This document shows positions 13,401 through 27,700 of a stretch of DNA of 64,000 nt, one piece after another (the first letter of the stretch is position 1; each line of letters opens with the position of its first letter). The stretch is from Gymnothorax reevesii (taxonomy: Eukaryota; Chordata; Actinopteri; Anguilliformes; Muraenidae), in contig CM056573.1 of assembly GCA_029721435.1 (NCBI GenBank), forward strand, positions 813,501-877,500, in the 5' to 3' direction. A program made the position numbers and the translations under genes. A model generated the notes under the pieces. The model had not been told where the DNA came from, did no database searches, and saw nothing but the letters and a program-made list of their open reading frames with translations.

Positions 13401-16400
13401 TCACGGTACTGTGTTTTGCTGCTTCATGTATTATATCGAGGGCTGACTGCAATAAACACTGATGTGCGGATCTTATGTATTGGGCATAACTGTTTATTGC
13501 AGTCAGCCCTCAATATGCTGGCTTTCAGTTCAGTAGTACCAGTTCTATTAATACATCCATGGTTTCATCAGCGTTGACAAAGCTTTTTGATACACCGTAG
13601 TTGCAATACGTGTTTAAAAAAGTGACGCGCTAGAGTGCATTATTCGTTTGAATGTAATACACGACTCCAACGCTGGATGGGAGTAATTCCTACACAATGT
13701 TCCTTTAAGATGTGATGGTGAATAGCAGACAAACCTAATTGGGCTACGGTGTTAGATTGAAAGAATGCCAATTTAAATAATTAGAAAAAATCTTCCTCTG
13801 AATTTCATCTCTCACTGCAGCATTTTAGGACATTATTCAAGATGAATTTTAAACAGATGTGTTATAAGATCGCCCTGGATTTTGAGAGTCTAAAAAATAC
13901 ACAAGCTGGAAAAAATTCTGGAAAGCGGATGAAACATGAATGTGAGATATAAATGATCACAGTCGCACGAAATGCCGTGGCAATGGCAGTCGTGTTCAAT
14001 CTGTGCTGTTCTATGGCCATTTAAATTTCAAAATGCAGCAATCAAACATGCTGTCTTAATGAACAGCTCTACTCATTCAACTTAGAGTAAACGAATCCAC
14101 CATTTGATTGCTAATCAAGAAAAGTAAACGGGAACAGGTTACTTTTCTTAGAGTTGCCTAATTGGTTAATAGGAGACGACTATGTTTTCATTTGCTTGGC
14201 TCCTCTCAGCATGCAGCCTAAAAAACTGTCAGTCAAGTTTTTTCCGGATGCATTTCCCATGCCCTTTGATGTTAGGCACTTTCGTTCAGGACATCACGGG
14301 GGTTTATGAAGGAAAAGGGAAATCTCGGATGTTTTCCCCATGGTAGCAGGTGGTGTTACTACGCTTTAAAATAAATAAATAAATAAAAAAAACATTGATT
14401 CAGAATCGTTACACCCCTCCTACATCAGTCTGCCTTCCCCCTCTCCAAGAGTCTACAAGCTGTAAATTCCTGCAACGGCACCACCAAAGAAGAAACCCAT
14501 CATCTGGTCACGTTCACGGGTTTCGACTTCAGGCGAAGGATTCGCAACCAGTTATTACAACTGACAATTTATGATGTTAGTATTTCTATATAATGTGCAT
14601 CATGATTCTTCATTAAATCGAGAGAAACACTAAGGGTAGGTAACAATATTGGCAAATGTACCTTCTGAAGCTGGAATAAATCAGTCTTCTTCTGCAGGCC
14701 ATCTTCAGAAACGTGCTCATCGTCTCCGTCCGTCTGCTCACGGACGGCTGCGAGATCTGTACATGCTGTAATTACAGAGGAGAAATATGACCCGAAATGG
14801 GTCAATCGTTAATGCTTAATCACAAAGAGAGATTAAACCTATGCCAATTTTTGTTTCTGCCGTCTTTAACCATAATGATATTTTCATAATGTTAACTAAC
14901 TTTGGGTTCATAACAAAGTTTACATCACCACTGACCGTCATCATCACCTTTGCCTTAGAGGCAATCAATGCCATCATTTGTGTAAGTAATTCTGGTCCCC
15001 GCTCAGATGGATGACGTGTGTTTAACTCAGTCCAACATATCCGGTTTAAGGCATGGCTCCAAATGTGTAGAGTGCTGGACCCATACGGCTCACCCTTCAG
15101 GTTCTGGAGTCGGTCTCTGAGATCCTGCAGTCCAGTCAGAGCCTCCTTCAGTTCCTCTGTCTCTCCAGGCTCCAGCAGCGCCACACAACTTTGTAAAACT
15201 GAGAGGAGTTCGTCCTTGGCCAGTATCCTAGGATTGGGTATTTTTTTGCATTTCAGAACAAACAAATGCTTGTAACATAGTTATACATTTAAATATAAAT
15301 TCAAAAATGTTCTTTGGTATGTTTTTCATTGTTCATCCTCCTCATATTTTCATGCATAAACTCCGTAAGAGGAAGAAAAAATAGGACCATAATCCCGGTA
15401 TGTGTTGGAAACAGGTCACAGGCCTACAGCTCCACTATAATCCCACCAGTTTGATCTTGAGTCCAGGTGGACACTTGTGCCAAATTTGAAGGAATTCCCT
15501 CCGGGCGTTCCTGAGACATCGCAATCATGAGATCTGGACGGACAGAGGCGCACGCAACCCAAAACAGTGCGCCCGCGCACGGCTGCCGCCGGCGCAGAGG
15601 CATGAAGAGAGGACTAATAAGGATCAATAGGGCCGACGGTTCAACAATTTATCATCTGGATGGACAAATCGTAAAAGTAGGCTGGTAGCCATATGACTAT
15701 CCCAAACTGTAACTGTCAAAAAGCATGTGACCTGTAGGTGTCCAATCACCATCCAATACTTTTCCAGTCCCACTCACCTGAGGAGCTGCAGGGTCGATTC
15801 GTACTCTTCCGTCTCCCACACGTTCTTCTCCAAACAGGTCACGTGCAGCTCCCTGATCTGAAATTATGATGGGTTGTAAAAATAAAAAAAGTCTTACGCT
15901 ACAGAGAATCCCAAAATGGCAGCCACCACAACGATCCTTTACAGCACAGCTGCCTACTGACTCACTGGCTTCCAAAGGTTCACAGTTTTGAATGTTATTT
16001 TTGAAGATCTTAAATAAGCACCCTCTGCAGTGACACGAAATAGAGGTATCTGACAAAAGCAAGCACGAGGACCCTGTATATTAAAATGGCACTCCAAGAT
16101 GGCAGCTTGAGCTTTTTTTTGTAATTAAAATCGCCTCATTTTTTTGAGATATACTAGTTATTTGAAAAACCTCAATTTCTTGTCCAATAGAGCTCCAGGG
16201 GCTGACGTCATGCAATCAGGAATCGCCATATTGGCAGTAAAGTGTGTGGTTAACAACACTGGCAGGCATACGGCAAGCAGCTAATTTGCTGATTATATTA
16301 ATGAAAAGTGAATAATTTTATGTCTTAAGTAATTTGGACAGTCATTCAAACTTTGAAAACGTGGTGACACAAGCTAGTTAACATACACCTTGAGCAGAGC

Positions 16401-19400
16401 GAATAGCTTGTTACATTATTCTGCCCTGTTGCTGATGCTGACGTAACTGTGACGAAGAGGCGCTGAAGATCTGCGTTCACAGGCAGCGCTTTCAGAGCTG
16501 GAAGCGCCCGTGATCACATTTACAGAGCGCTGCTCTCGAACGCCGATTTTTGCTAAATGTTGCCAAGACTGTCTGAGCATTTCCTCTATGCATCGTTGTA
16601 AATGCATTTGTTATTCAATGAAATAAAACCGCGAATGACTGTCGCAACTAAGCTAATGGATGTTAATTTCCCAAAAGTGCAATTGGAACCGAGTAAAGTC
16701 AATGATTCCGACTATGTAGCTAAGTTGCTAATGTAGCTCCCAACCATGCTTTGGGAAATCTAGTGACCCAGATTAAAATAAATGGGAATCTAAGCAATCA
16801 CAGAGTACCAAGCTGGCTAAAGCTGTTGGGGTCTACAGTTGTCATAAACATTAATACTGAATAATTTGTCAGCAAACTTTATGTCCCAAAATAACCCTAA
16901 CCTATTAAGTGTTGAATTATATAGCTCAATTTCTTGGCATGTAAAGTGGGCAATGAACTCTGATCGCTTGAAATCAGCACTAGCGCCATTCATTTTCGCT
17001 TTAGCTTTTACTGCCAAAATGGTGGGGTAAACAAAAGAAGTCACGTGAAGTCCGGAGCTCTATTCCCTAAGGCATTAAGTGCAGTCAAACCATGGGGGAC
17101 CTTGGAAGTGAAAGCGTTAAAGGCAGTCAAGCTGTTAAGTGACAAACCGATACCCTGTGGAGAAGTAAGGACTTCCTCCACTAACCATCCTCGGTAACCA
17201 ATAAAGATGCGTATAGGTAAACAGCACCTTCCATTTTGTGAAGGTGAACACTGCAGAGGGAAATGCAGGTTAACATTTTCCGAAACAAGAGATGACTTGA
17301 GCAATTTTCATCCATTGGGAATTTTGGCCTGTGGGACCCACCTGTTTTCCCAGGGGATACTTGGGTAGCGAGGATGTTAGCGTGTGGAGACACCGGAGAA
17401 TGGGAAAGTAGTTCTGGTGGTATCGATGAAGGCCTTTCAACAGCTCCTGACACACTTCCTGGATCGTTACAGAACAAATACGTTCAAAGACCTGCGACTA
17501 CTTCAATTTTAAATGGTCATCATGACGAGCTGAATGATTGCCCCTCTAGAAACTTAAAAAAAATAAATAAATAAATAAATAAATTTAATCTACTCTTGAA
17601 ATACAGTTCATTAACCTAAACCAAAAGCAATGTTTGGAGGAACATGCCATAGAAATTTTGATACTTCTTCTAGGAAATGATAAACAGCATTCATAGAAAC
17701 TGCATTTAAATAGAAGTTCTATTAAACATGAGTTACAGCTGGCTGTTTCTTGCATATGAAGTTTATGACCCTCAGGAAAGCTGATATCTAAACTAGGGAA
17801 AATCTATCAACATTAGAATATCAACAACGCTAAGGAAAAAAAATAAAAGCCGACGTCATCATTCCGTTCCACCACCAGACGGAGAATTTCACCAGGAAAA
17901 CACAGGATTTCACGGTAAAACAGAACGCTTAGCAGTGTGAGGGCACCTTCACGCGCTCCTGACTCGTCAGCAGTCGGACCTGCTCCTGCGGCTGCTGCTC
18001 TTCCACAAACCTGTAATGCGGTAAAATCCCAGGGGGGCAGGGGTTAGACGCCACAGAGTAAAGTACGATAATAAAGGGACACGGCTTGTGTTTAGCAGTG
18101 TTAATGAGCCCCACCTCATGAAGGAGGGAAGTTGGCGAATCTTCTCCACCTCCTGCCGGCTGAGCTGCTGAACTCGGGCGAGAGCCTCGCTCTCCCTGCG
18201 GCACAGGACACTGAGGGGCCGACTGCACAGATGCTCCAGCAGGGAGAGCTGTGCGGGAACACAGGGAAACAGCCATGCAGAGAGATAACTGTGCTGTCAT
18301 AAGGCCATAGGAAAAAATTATTCGGTTAGTGTACTCGCCCGCCCCAGAAAAACCCTCACTGCCACAGATAGATTAAATTTTTTGCCACATTAAATTTTGC
18401 ACTTGAAAAATTCTGTTGAAATTGAGTCAGAAAGAGAGAAAATTGCTCAGAATCCCTGTCTGTGCAGCAGACGGTCTGTTCAGCTTTAAATCACTGCGGC
18501 ACTCATGGGTTCGGAAGATTTGATTCTTCGTGTTAATACATCTTCTTCTGATTGGGATTTGTTGCTCTATTTGGATTTATTAATGTAATAAAATGTAATA
18601 AAAAAAAATTTAAAAAAAATTTTACGCCTCTTGTCCGTCCCAGAAAATTAAAATTCGAAGGATGCAAACTTTTTTAAAATTTTTTTTATATTGACTAACC
18701 CACACTTGGTATTAAAATAAAAATGCATGAACATCAAATAAAATATTTGCGAATTATGATCGAAAAAGTCCAAGACCTTACTCTGAGGATTAATGTACAT
18801 GCACCACTATTACGGGCTTGGAGACCCTTCAAATCTCCCAAAGCTGACCTGTACTTGCTCCAACATTCCTGCCATTTTAGGGCAATCGTGGACATCAAAT
18901 ATCCAATTTGGCTTCCATATAATCATGGATGGAATGCCATCAAATCCACTAAATTTAGATTTCTGAGAAAAGGGGGAAAAAGCAGGATGTGAGGTCATGT
19001 TCACCGCCTCCTTTTTCCTCCCAAAACTCCTGAACAGACGCAGCAGAGTGACCGCACACGGTCACGAGGGACCTCAGTCATGACCCCACCCCTTACAGCG
19101 ATTTCAACCAATTCAACCCCTCCGAACATACAGTATTAAGACCTCCATGCACGTGTATTGTACTCATTTTCTGTTTTATCATTTTATTGTGACTGGGGCA
19201 GGAGAAACACCATCGTTGAAGACACATTTCACAACAAACCGGTGTAAGTTCTAGAGAAACGGCTGGTCTGTGAGGTCGACTGAACATTCGTAATTCGTAC
19301 ACACCTCACTGCCCCGTTACAGGCATCTACAGAAGAACACGTCCCAGAATGTCTCGATCAGACGGTGTAATGCGCGCACGGACTCAGTGTTACCTGCAGG

Positions 19401-22400
19401 CCTTTGATGAAATTGTGCACAGAGAAGTCGTGGTACAGGAAGAGACCGACCAGCACCTGCAGAACTTTACCGTTGGGCTTAAAGGGGAACTCCGCCGTCA
19501 GAACCAGCTGTGGGAGAGACGCACCTCATCAGTACCTGCAGTGACCAGCGGAAAACTCCACTCACCCGAGTGACAACTGCACTCTTCTAAAAGAGGGCAA
19601 TTCATTAAATATATATATTTATACCATGGTCAGGGTGAATACTTTTTTCTGATTGGCTGGCAGGTATGCATTAAAACCGTGGAACCGCACAGGTAGTTCG
19701 GCTACGGTTGTTTCACCATTCGAAATTCATCCACTAGCCAAGTTGTAACCCTAGCAACGTTAAACGTGGTATTCGGCTGGGTACAACGGAAACCTAGCTG
19801 CTCATTTATCTCCAGTAAATTTAGCGGCGTCATACAAGTTGCGTCCAGTGGGCTGGTTAACTATAGGTACTCGAGCGATAATGACCGGAAATATTATAAC
19901 AGCGAAGTAATCAGGCATTATTCATTAAACAATTGTAATTGTGTACGGTTACAAAGGAAGCTAAAGTGTCCACTTCATGTGTCAGCAACTGCTGACAGTT
20001 CGCTAGCTACCTGCTATGCCAGCAGACTTCAGCTCGCTGACTGCGGAAACCGTCATAAGTTCATTGTAATTGTGGGTAGCAAGTTAGCTACAGTCTGCAT
20101 AATCGCACATAATGTTGCGTTATGCATAATCTCCATTTCAGCTGGAATCTGTTATCAAATCAGCTGGTAAACGGATGTAAGCAAGTGCAAAAAAAAAAAT
20201 CTTTCTCCATGAACGCAAGATGATCTAGGATAGCTGGTTCAATTTAACTTGGCCTATAGTAGGCTATTGGGTATGAGAAGGCGCGGCGCCTCTTTAATGA
20301 TTACCAGCTCGTTTTTTTTTTTTTTAAGAGCAAAACTTTCACCAAAATTTCTGAATGCTGCGATTTGATATTGCTGGCAAATGACCATGGTATAAGCGGG
20401 ATAATCAACTCTAAGGTGAGCATTCCACGGTTTTAATGCACTTCGGTGGTTATTTGCCTTCGCGTTGTGCATTAAAACCGTGGAATGCACACCTTCTCGT
20501 TAATTATCCCTTACATATAAACACACACTAGCACTCTGACCGTGGGGATTCACAGGTTCTATTTTATGTAACTTTGTACAACATTATGATGCCATCACAT
20601 GCACCTCTATGATGTCATGACGTTGCTATGGGGGTTTCCAGAAACACCAAGGTGGCTGTCACGATTTGGGACTCCTGTGAATGAATTAGTGTGGGTTCAA
20701 AAGGGGGAATCCCCAGGAGAGGGGGGTACCAGGGGATTCCCCCTGCATGTGTATATTATAATAGTGTCACTCATGTTACGCTGCAGATACGCGCCCAGTG
20801 GAATCTAGCACTGAGTGGCCGGACACACACACACACACACACGAGGATGCATGCAAAAAGAAGATCGGGGAGAAAATCCTTTCTCACAGCACGGTACATG
20901 TAAATATTCTCATCTTTAACATGTTTTTGTGGGCAGCTACCTTGTCGATGACGGTGCCGAGGAACTTGGTGCAGGAGGAGTACTGGAAGAGCTCGATGGA
21001 CAGCAGCGACGTCACAGAGTGAGGTAACATGCGCTGAACGGCACTGAGGGACGTGGCGATGCCAAAGATGAACAGCAGGGGGAGTTCCTGAGTGTACTGG
21101 CTGTTTTAGAAGGATAAATTGCACAATAAATTCAGCATTAATTAATGTTTGCAGGTTTGCAAACAGCTAAAAAGGCATCATTCTCACAGCATATTTCAAA
21201 AAAGTTGGGACAGTTAAGCACTGAACCGTTTTGAAATGTTGCCGTTCCTTTTCGCAACACTCAAAAGTTTGGGGACTGAAGACACCAAGTAATAACGTTT
21301 TACAGGTGAAATTTTGTCCCCTTCTGTAAATAAGTCTTAAGGAATGCAGTAGTGAAGGGCTTTCTTTGTCGCATTTTGCATTTTCAAATGAACCACAGGT
21401 AGGCCAGTTCAGCACCCGCAACATCTCCTGACGCAGCCGTGTCATTGCATTGTGTGCAGAGTGCGGTTACGCGCCATCTTGTTGAAATATGCATGGGCAT
21501 CCCCAAAAAAGATGTCATCTTGAATGAAACATATCGGTCCTTTTCAGCATAGATCATTTGCAGACATCAGCCATTTCAAATCATTTCATTATTCAAATTT
21601 CTTACCTCATTATTTGTCCTAATTTAACCCCATCAAAATTTTTTTGGAGCGTGGTGCAGGCCCAAATCGCAGGAATGGAAGTGTATTTAAAAATAAAATG
21701 AAGTTCACCTGACAAAGCATTAAGTTTTCTCCCCTCATACAGCCTGCAGTGAAATACAAGTCGAAGTAAAATAAATCACAGCCTTCAGTTTCCACGGGCC
21801 TTTTCCACACTGTCCAACTTCCTGAAGGATGGGCTTCTGCGTTCAGTAACACGGGCTTTTTATGTCACGTCGCCTGATGTCCACAATCCAAGCAATTTCA
21901 CAATTTCACAGATACACACAGCAACAATCTACTGCTCACTACACTATAAGCAGCAATACTGGTGCAATATGCTCCATAATTAGCGCTATAATGAAGATTA
22001 TACCCCAGTGCTCAGCTGGTTACCTGCAGATGTGAATAAAAGCCCGCAGGACGCGGGGACAGAAGGACTCCAGGTCTCTGAAGATGATGATGATGGGCGG
22101 ATGTGCAGAGAATTTCATCTCAGAGGAGCTGCGCTTTTTCCCTGGAGAGGAAATCTGCAGGGAATAAGGGGAGAGATATGGAGGAAATTCACTTTTCACA
22201 ACATAGTGACATTTCATTCAAATGTTAGAAAGTCCCGTTTCCAGCAGCCTTTTCTAAAACCTGCAGACAGAAGGGCAGAGGCTCTGCGGGATGAACCTGG
22301 AGGTGAGACTGAAACCAAACTTTCAAAAACCCAATTATTTAAAGACATCTTAACTATACCAATCTAACACAAACAAGGGCTTTCATGAATATTCCATATT

Positions 22401-24687
22401 CAAATACATATCGACTTTCCACTAATAAAACAAACCACCGAACATGAAAATTAATTATGGTATATATTTTTTTTAAAAGTCACGTCAAGATAATTAACCC
22501 ACTGTCAGTGTGTGCAGTGTTTAGCGGGTGGCTACCAATGCGCCATACTGCAGAGAGGCTCACTATCCTGAAACTGTGCCATCTAGGTGCCGGGCGTCCG
22601 CAGGGGGTGCAGGTTTGACAGCCAGCCGGGAGCAGGTGTCACACCACCTCATTGATATTTTAAATCGTAATGATGGCGGACAGTTCGATTTCACAAGAAA
22701 GCTCTGGTTCAGAAAATATCCGGTTTACACCCCGACGAATCTAAAAGAGCTCAGTTTTCAAATACTTTGGGTTTTGGTCAGACGACGGTAAAACTGAGGA
22801 CCAAATGAATGTTGTTCGCAAACTATGCAAGTTCGAGTCAGCCAACCATTCCTGCAGCGGGTGCTGGTGTTTATTGTGTACGCGAACACTAGTTCTGGAT
22901 GTAACCGTGGCGAGAGAGCTAATGATGTTGTGGAATTAACATTACCGTCTCACGGAATAAAACTGAATGGCTGCCATCTCATTCAAACTTCGGTGAGCCT
23001 GGTGTGCTGTTATTACATGAGCTCTGCGATGCGTCAGGGTCCTGAGTTCAGACTCACTGTGTCGGGGGTTATTACAGAGACACAGGAAACTCAAGGTCTT
23101 AATCTGTGCTTCTTAACCATCAAATATACACGTTCATGTTGATGCATTTTATGTTAATAGTAGTTTGGCATCTCGTTTTGTGTGGAAAATACTGAAAGTA
23201 AAATATTCAATATCAAATTGATATCATGCGTTTAGTTCACGCAAATATTTGAACAGCATTTCAGGCTCATCCTGACAGGCGTAATACATTCTAACAGCAG
23301 GAGGTCACACCACAGCACCTACTGCATGGGTTTGAGATGATATTTCAGACAAAAGGCCGCAATATTAAATCCCAGATGGAGCTCCATACTGAATTCAGTA
23401 CCACCAGCACATGAGATGTAGTTACACCACTTGCAGCTTCCGAAGGGTCACGATGACAAGGGTGCAGTGGAATGGACTGGGATTTTTTGGTGGCCAAAGT
23501 TGGTAAAATTATCAATTTTCCGACTTAAGGGCATTTCACACCTGAGCGATTTGGCAATCCGAGACAAATCTCTCCGCAATCTCATCCACATTAGAATGAA
23601 TAAAATTATAGATGTGATTAACTTCTTTTCAGTGAATATTCATGGACACACCATTTTAAGGACCTTTTCAATGTTTAAAGTCAAGCCAATCAGGAACAGG
23701 TACAAATAAAACATTAATTCTCAATACCAGCACCACACTGCATAACACAGGCTGTGAAATGCAGCACCGTTCATTCCTGGGCGACTAAACCCTGTTGGCT
23801 TCATCAGCCCCCAAAACCAGAAACAAAAAACAAACATTCGCAAACGCTGGGTGAATCTTACCTCCGAGACTGACCTGTACCAATCACAGAGTGACCTCAT
23901 GGAGCACAGCGCCCTCTTCTGGGGAAGCTCGGTTCTGGCCTCCTCCTCCTCGTCATCCACAGAGACTCCGGCGAGCCGCTGGAGCAGTTTCTGCAGCAGA
24001 GATTTCAGGGCTGCAGAGACATGAGGGGAAGAACGACTTCAGCAAAGCGAGACACCCGCGCAGGACTGGCGGGCGGGCGGGCAGAATGCAGCAGTTTTAG
24101 CTCTGAAGTCAATCACCACTTTATCCTTCAGTGGAGTCATCAAAAATCATTGCTTCAGCAGATGTACAGCAGCACAAACGTCAAGCAAATCATAATGACA
24201 TTTTCTGCAACTGACTGCAATTACACAAAGCCACAAGTGACAAACTGCGAAAGAAATGGGAGAAGTTTACAGGCCAAATCCTATTCAGCCGTCACTGCAT
24301 ACAGAGAGAACATTTTCAGACCAGGCCAGATAATCATGTAAACATGAAAGTCAAAAATGCCATGAGAGAAAAACAATAAATAAATGAATAAATAAATAAA
24401 AACTGTCCATGTGACTCGAATACCCCATGTATGCTACAGACAGGCTAAAATTCTCACTCCAGGTGAGCCATGATGAATATTACTGTAAGTATGAGGAGCA
24501 TATCTTTAGGATCCCTAAAAGGCACATTTGCAGCACAATGAGTTTTGTTCATTAGTTCTTGAGGAGCGCCGAACACACGCACACATGCGCACGCGCACAC
24601 ACGCACACACGCGCACACACACACGCACACACGCGCACACACACACGCACGCACGCACACGCACGCAGACACACACACGCGCGCGCA

Positions 24688-24724
<37 letters not shown>

Positions 24725-27700
24725 GCGCACACACGCGCGCACACACACGCGCGCGCACACACACGCGCGCGCGCACACACGCACACACACACCCACACAC
24801 ACACGCACACACACACCCACACCCACACACACACCCACACACACACACACACACACACGCGCGCGCACACACGCGCGCGCACACACACGCAAATCCCCTG
24901 ACATAAGAACGAACGTACAGACAGACGGACATTAAAGCCCACACTCAGGCCCGAACTCCACCACTAGACATAAAGGACATTGTAAAATTAAAACGTAACG
25001 GCATTCAAGAGGCAAATACATTCCCGGGGTAAACATTTGTGGTAAGATTGTTAATTTAGGCCATTTTAGTAACCTAAACCTGCCAAACCACACGCCGTAA
25101 TTCATTTGTTCCGAGCCAGAGTGACAAATGGAAGAATCGAACAGGATGAGAGGCTGACTGCAGTAGAGTTACGTCCAGATGTCATATGCAGTAGAGTTAT
25201 GTGCAGTTGTCATGTATTGGACATAACTGTTTATTGCAGTCAGCCCACGATACGCTGCCATCTCCTCTGAAGTTTCTGCTTTATGACAACAGCAAGTACC
25301 TCTCACCTCAAAACTCAGAATTCCCATCAGGCCTGGCGCAAGAACAGGGAATTGGGGAGGCATAGACACGTCCCTTTATGACAAGAATTAGTCCTGGCAG
25401 GTCTCAATCACTTTCCTTCATTAACGCGTTTCCAGTTATCGTAATTGGCATCTGAGGAAACGGTTTCTCTCCATATGCGATCTAACAGCGATGACATCAT
25501 GGGCTAAATTCAGTACAGAAAAATAATTTGCTAAGGAATAGGCCAATGCGTTGTGTTGAACGAACTGGTCCGTATTCCAATGAAATATCGCCTTTCACTC
25601 TCGGTACTGCGTGGGTTGATAAAAAAAAAAAAGTGGCACTCGGCAGTCAAATAGGCAATGAAAAGCATGCGGCTCAAGCTATTTGCAGGTCTGCAATTTT
25701 GGATAACATTGATTTAAATACAGCAAATACGTGTCCAGATGAGTGATTGTCGTCTTACCTAATCGGGGAGAACAAGCAGAACCTGTTAAGTGTGGAGTGC
25801 TCTCAAAGTGAACCTTTTGTTAATCATGAAAATGATCGAGAACAGGTCAGGACTAATAATTGTTTTAAACGGATGTTTTGTGCAACCCAATTCCCTGTTC
25901 TGGTTGCGCCACAGTGCTGAATTTAGCCCATGATTCAATCGCTCTTTGATCGCATATGGAGAGAAACCGGGTCTTCAGATGGCAATTACGATAATCGGAA
26001 AACGCGTCAATAAAGGAAAATGATTGAGAACTTGCAGGACTAATTCTTGTCATAAAGGAACTTGTCTGCGTCCCCCCAATTCCCTGTTCTAGCACCGGGC
26101 CCGATTCCCACACCTCATATCTGTCATTAGCTACTTAACTTAAGAAATCAAAAGGAACGGATAACAATGAAAAGCCAATTAATGTAATCGAGACGTAAGA
26201 GTTTTCATCGCCTTTGCAAGATGCTGAACATGAGTTTAATGAATTTCACGAAAACGGCAAACAAAAAAAAATCAAATATGTAGTAACACCGCAACTGTCA
26301 AGGGTGAAGCAGAGTCCTTTTTTAAATCAGAAAGAAAAATAACGCACCTGTGCACTCCTTAGCATGAAGCGAGACCACAAACGGAGACACAGAGTCCTGC
26401 AGCCTGTCAGACAGACTCCGCAATGTCATGTTGTGGTCAGTCAAGTTCACCCCTGAAAAAATAAAGAAACAATCAGAGGTCGTCCACAGACAATTACTCA
26501 GATGCGTATCCAAGACAAGTAGAATGAAATGGTATTTCTACACTCAAATTGATTTTTCAAGAGTTCAAACTGGTATTACAGTTCACTCTTCGTGAGATAA
26601 ATCAACAAAGTAGAACATGAGGGCTCACCCAACACTAAGGCTGCTACGGGGATCTCGCTGGCTCGCATCCGAGACGCCCAGTCCCCCCGGTACGCGAAGC
26701 TGGAGGCCGATTTCCTGGCGAACTCAAGCAGGCTGTCCAGCGTCTGTTTATTCAGGTCATCCTGTAATGACTGGTCAAAAAAAAAAAGTTTAAGAGTTCT
26801 GCTCTGGAAACGAAATAATAACAGATGGATGGACAGACCAACAGACATACTGATGACTATATCCTCCCGCATTATATGCTATATGCTAGGGGGACAAACA
26901 GAGGTAAATAACTGATTGTCCCATTTGAAAAAATGCAAGAAGCTATATCATTGAGTGTTTATTTAGAAAAATCTTAATCTTTTATCATATCCGACATAAT
27001 ACAGGTCAACTTTACAAATTACTGCTTTCAGTTGTAATTTTAAAGGACCTGTGTTACAATTACTGCAGAGGCTCACAACTTTAAATGAAGTAAATACGCT
27101 CAACTGCAAGTCAAAATCTAGAAGGTAGTTTTCTTCTTCTATGATTATTGGCAATAGCTTCCAGGTAACATTTTTTGTATCCCTTGGCTAAAGCTTAAAA
27201 ATAGCACTTTGAACCTCTGAATTTCCATAGAAAGATCCATAATATACTGAAGGACTTTAGTTCAGCATATATTACTCATGCTGTGATCTCGGACCCAACA
27301 ATAGTTTAAGAAAAAAGTAAATTGTTTGAACAAAAACTTTTTTTTATTGCATATTCATTAACAAATGTAAGCTAAGCAAGATCAATTATTCCATCATTAT
27401 CAAAGTGCCAAAATGCAATATCATTGGGTCAGAAATCATGACATAAATGATATATGCAGAATTAAAGTCCTTCAGTATATAAAAAGCATAATGCCAGAGA
27501 AACCAAAATATATAAATGCAATGCTAAACGATTAGGGATTGGCAAGGATGGAATCAGATGATGACTTGCAGTCAAACAGACTCACTTTCTCGGGATGCAA
27601 GTTCTGAGCGCGTGCAGTAATCATGACGCAGCTCCTTTAATTCAGAACACCGTCAATCTTTTCCTGATTTGGGGCGACAGTCTAAAAACCCATTTATGTG

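Larger units (their letters stand above)
9521..14411. repeat. 4.9-kb foldback with ~570-bp inverted arms in orc3 intron 15
   Basis: The segment 9521-10085 is repeated in inverted orientation at about 13795-14411. Anchors shared by both arms include AACGATTCTGAATCAATG at the outer edge, CATCAAAGGGCATG, GAATGAGTAGAGCTGTT and TGTTTGATTGC. The arms have drifted by small indels but align along most of their length. The ~3.7-kb loop has no transposase frame. It carries a degenerate repeat-borne exon (10345-10970), a palindrome, a long-arm element (11412-12150) and a perfect hairpin (13438-13511). This looks like a large non-autonomous DNA transposon with long terminal repeats or an inverted duplication with later insertions. 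Confidence 0.75.

Noticed and set aside
20254..20490. 78-codon minus-strand frame
   Set aside because: Lies across the hairpin repeat and a poly-T run; no coding features.
24572..24890. CRISPR-like repeat array
   Set aside because: A dinucleotide tract without spacers, in a eukaryotic intron.
24454..24944. Several frames of 115-162 codons on both strands
   Set aside because: They are translations of the CA/CG tract (Cys-Val or His-Thr repeats) and carry no gene evidence.
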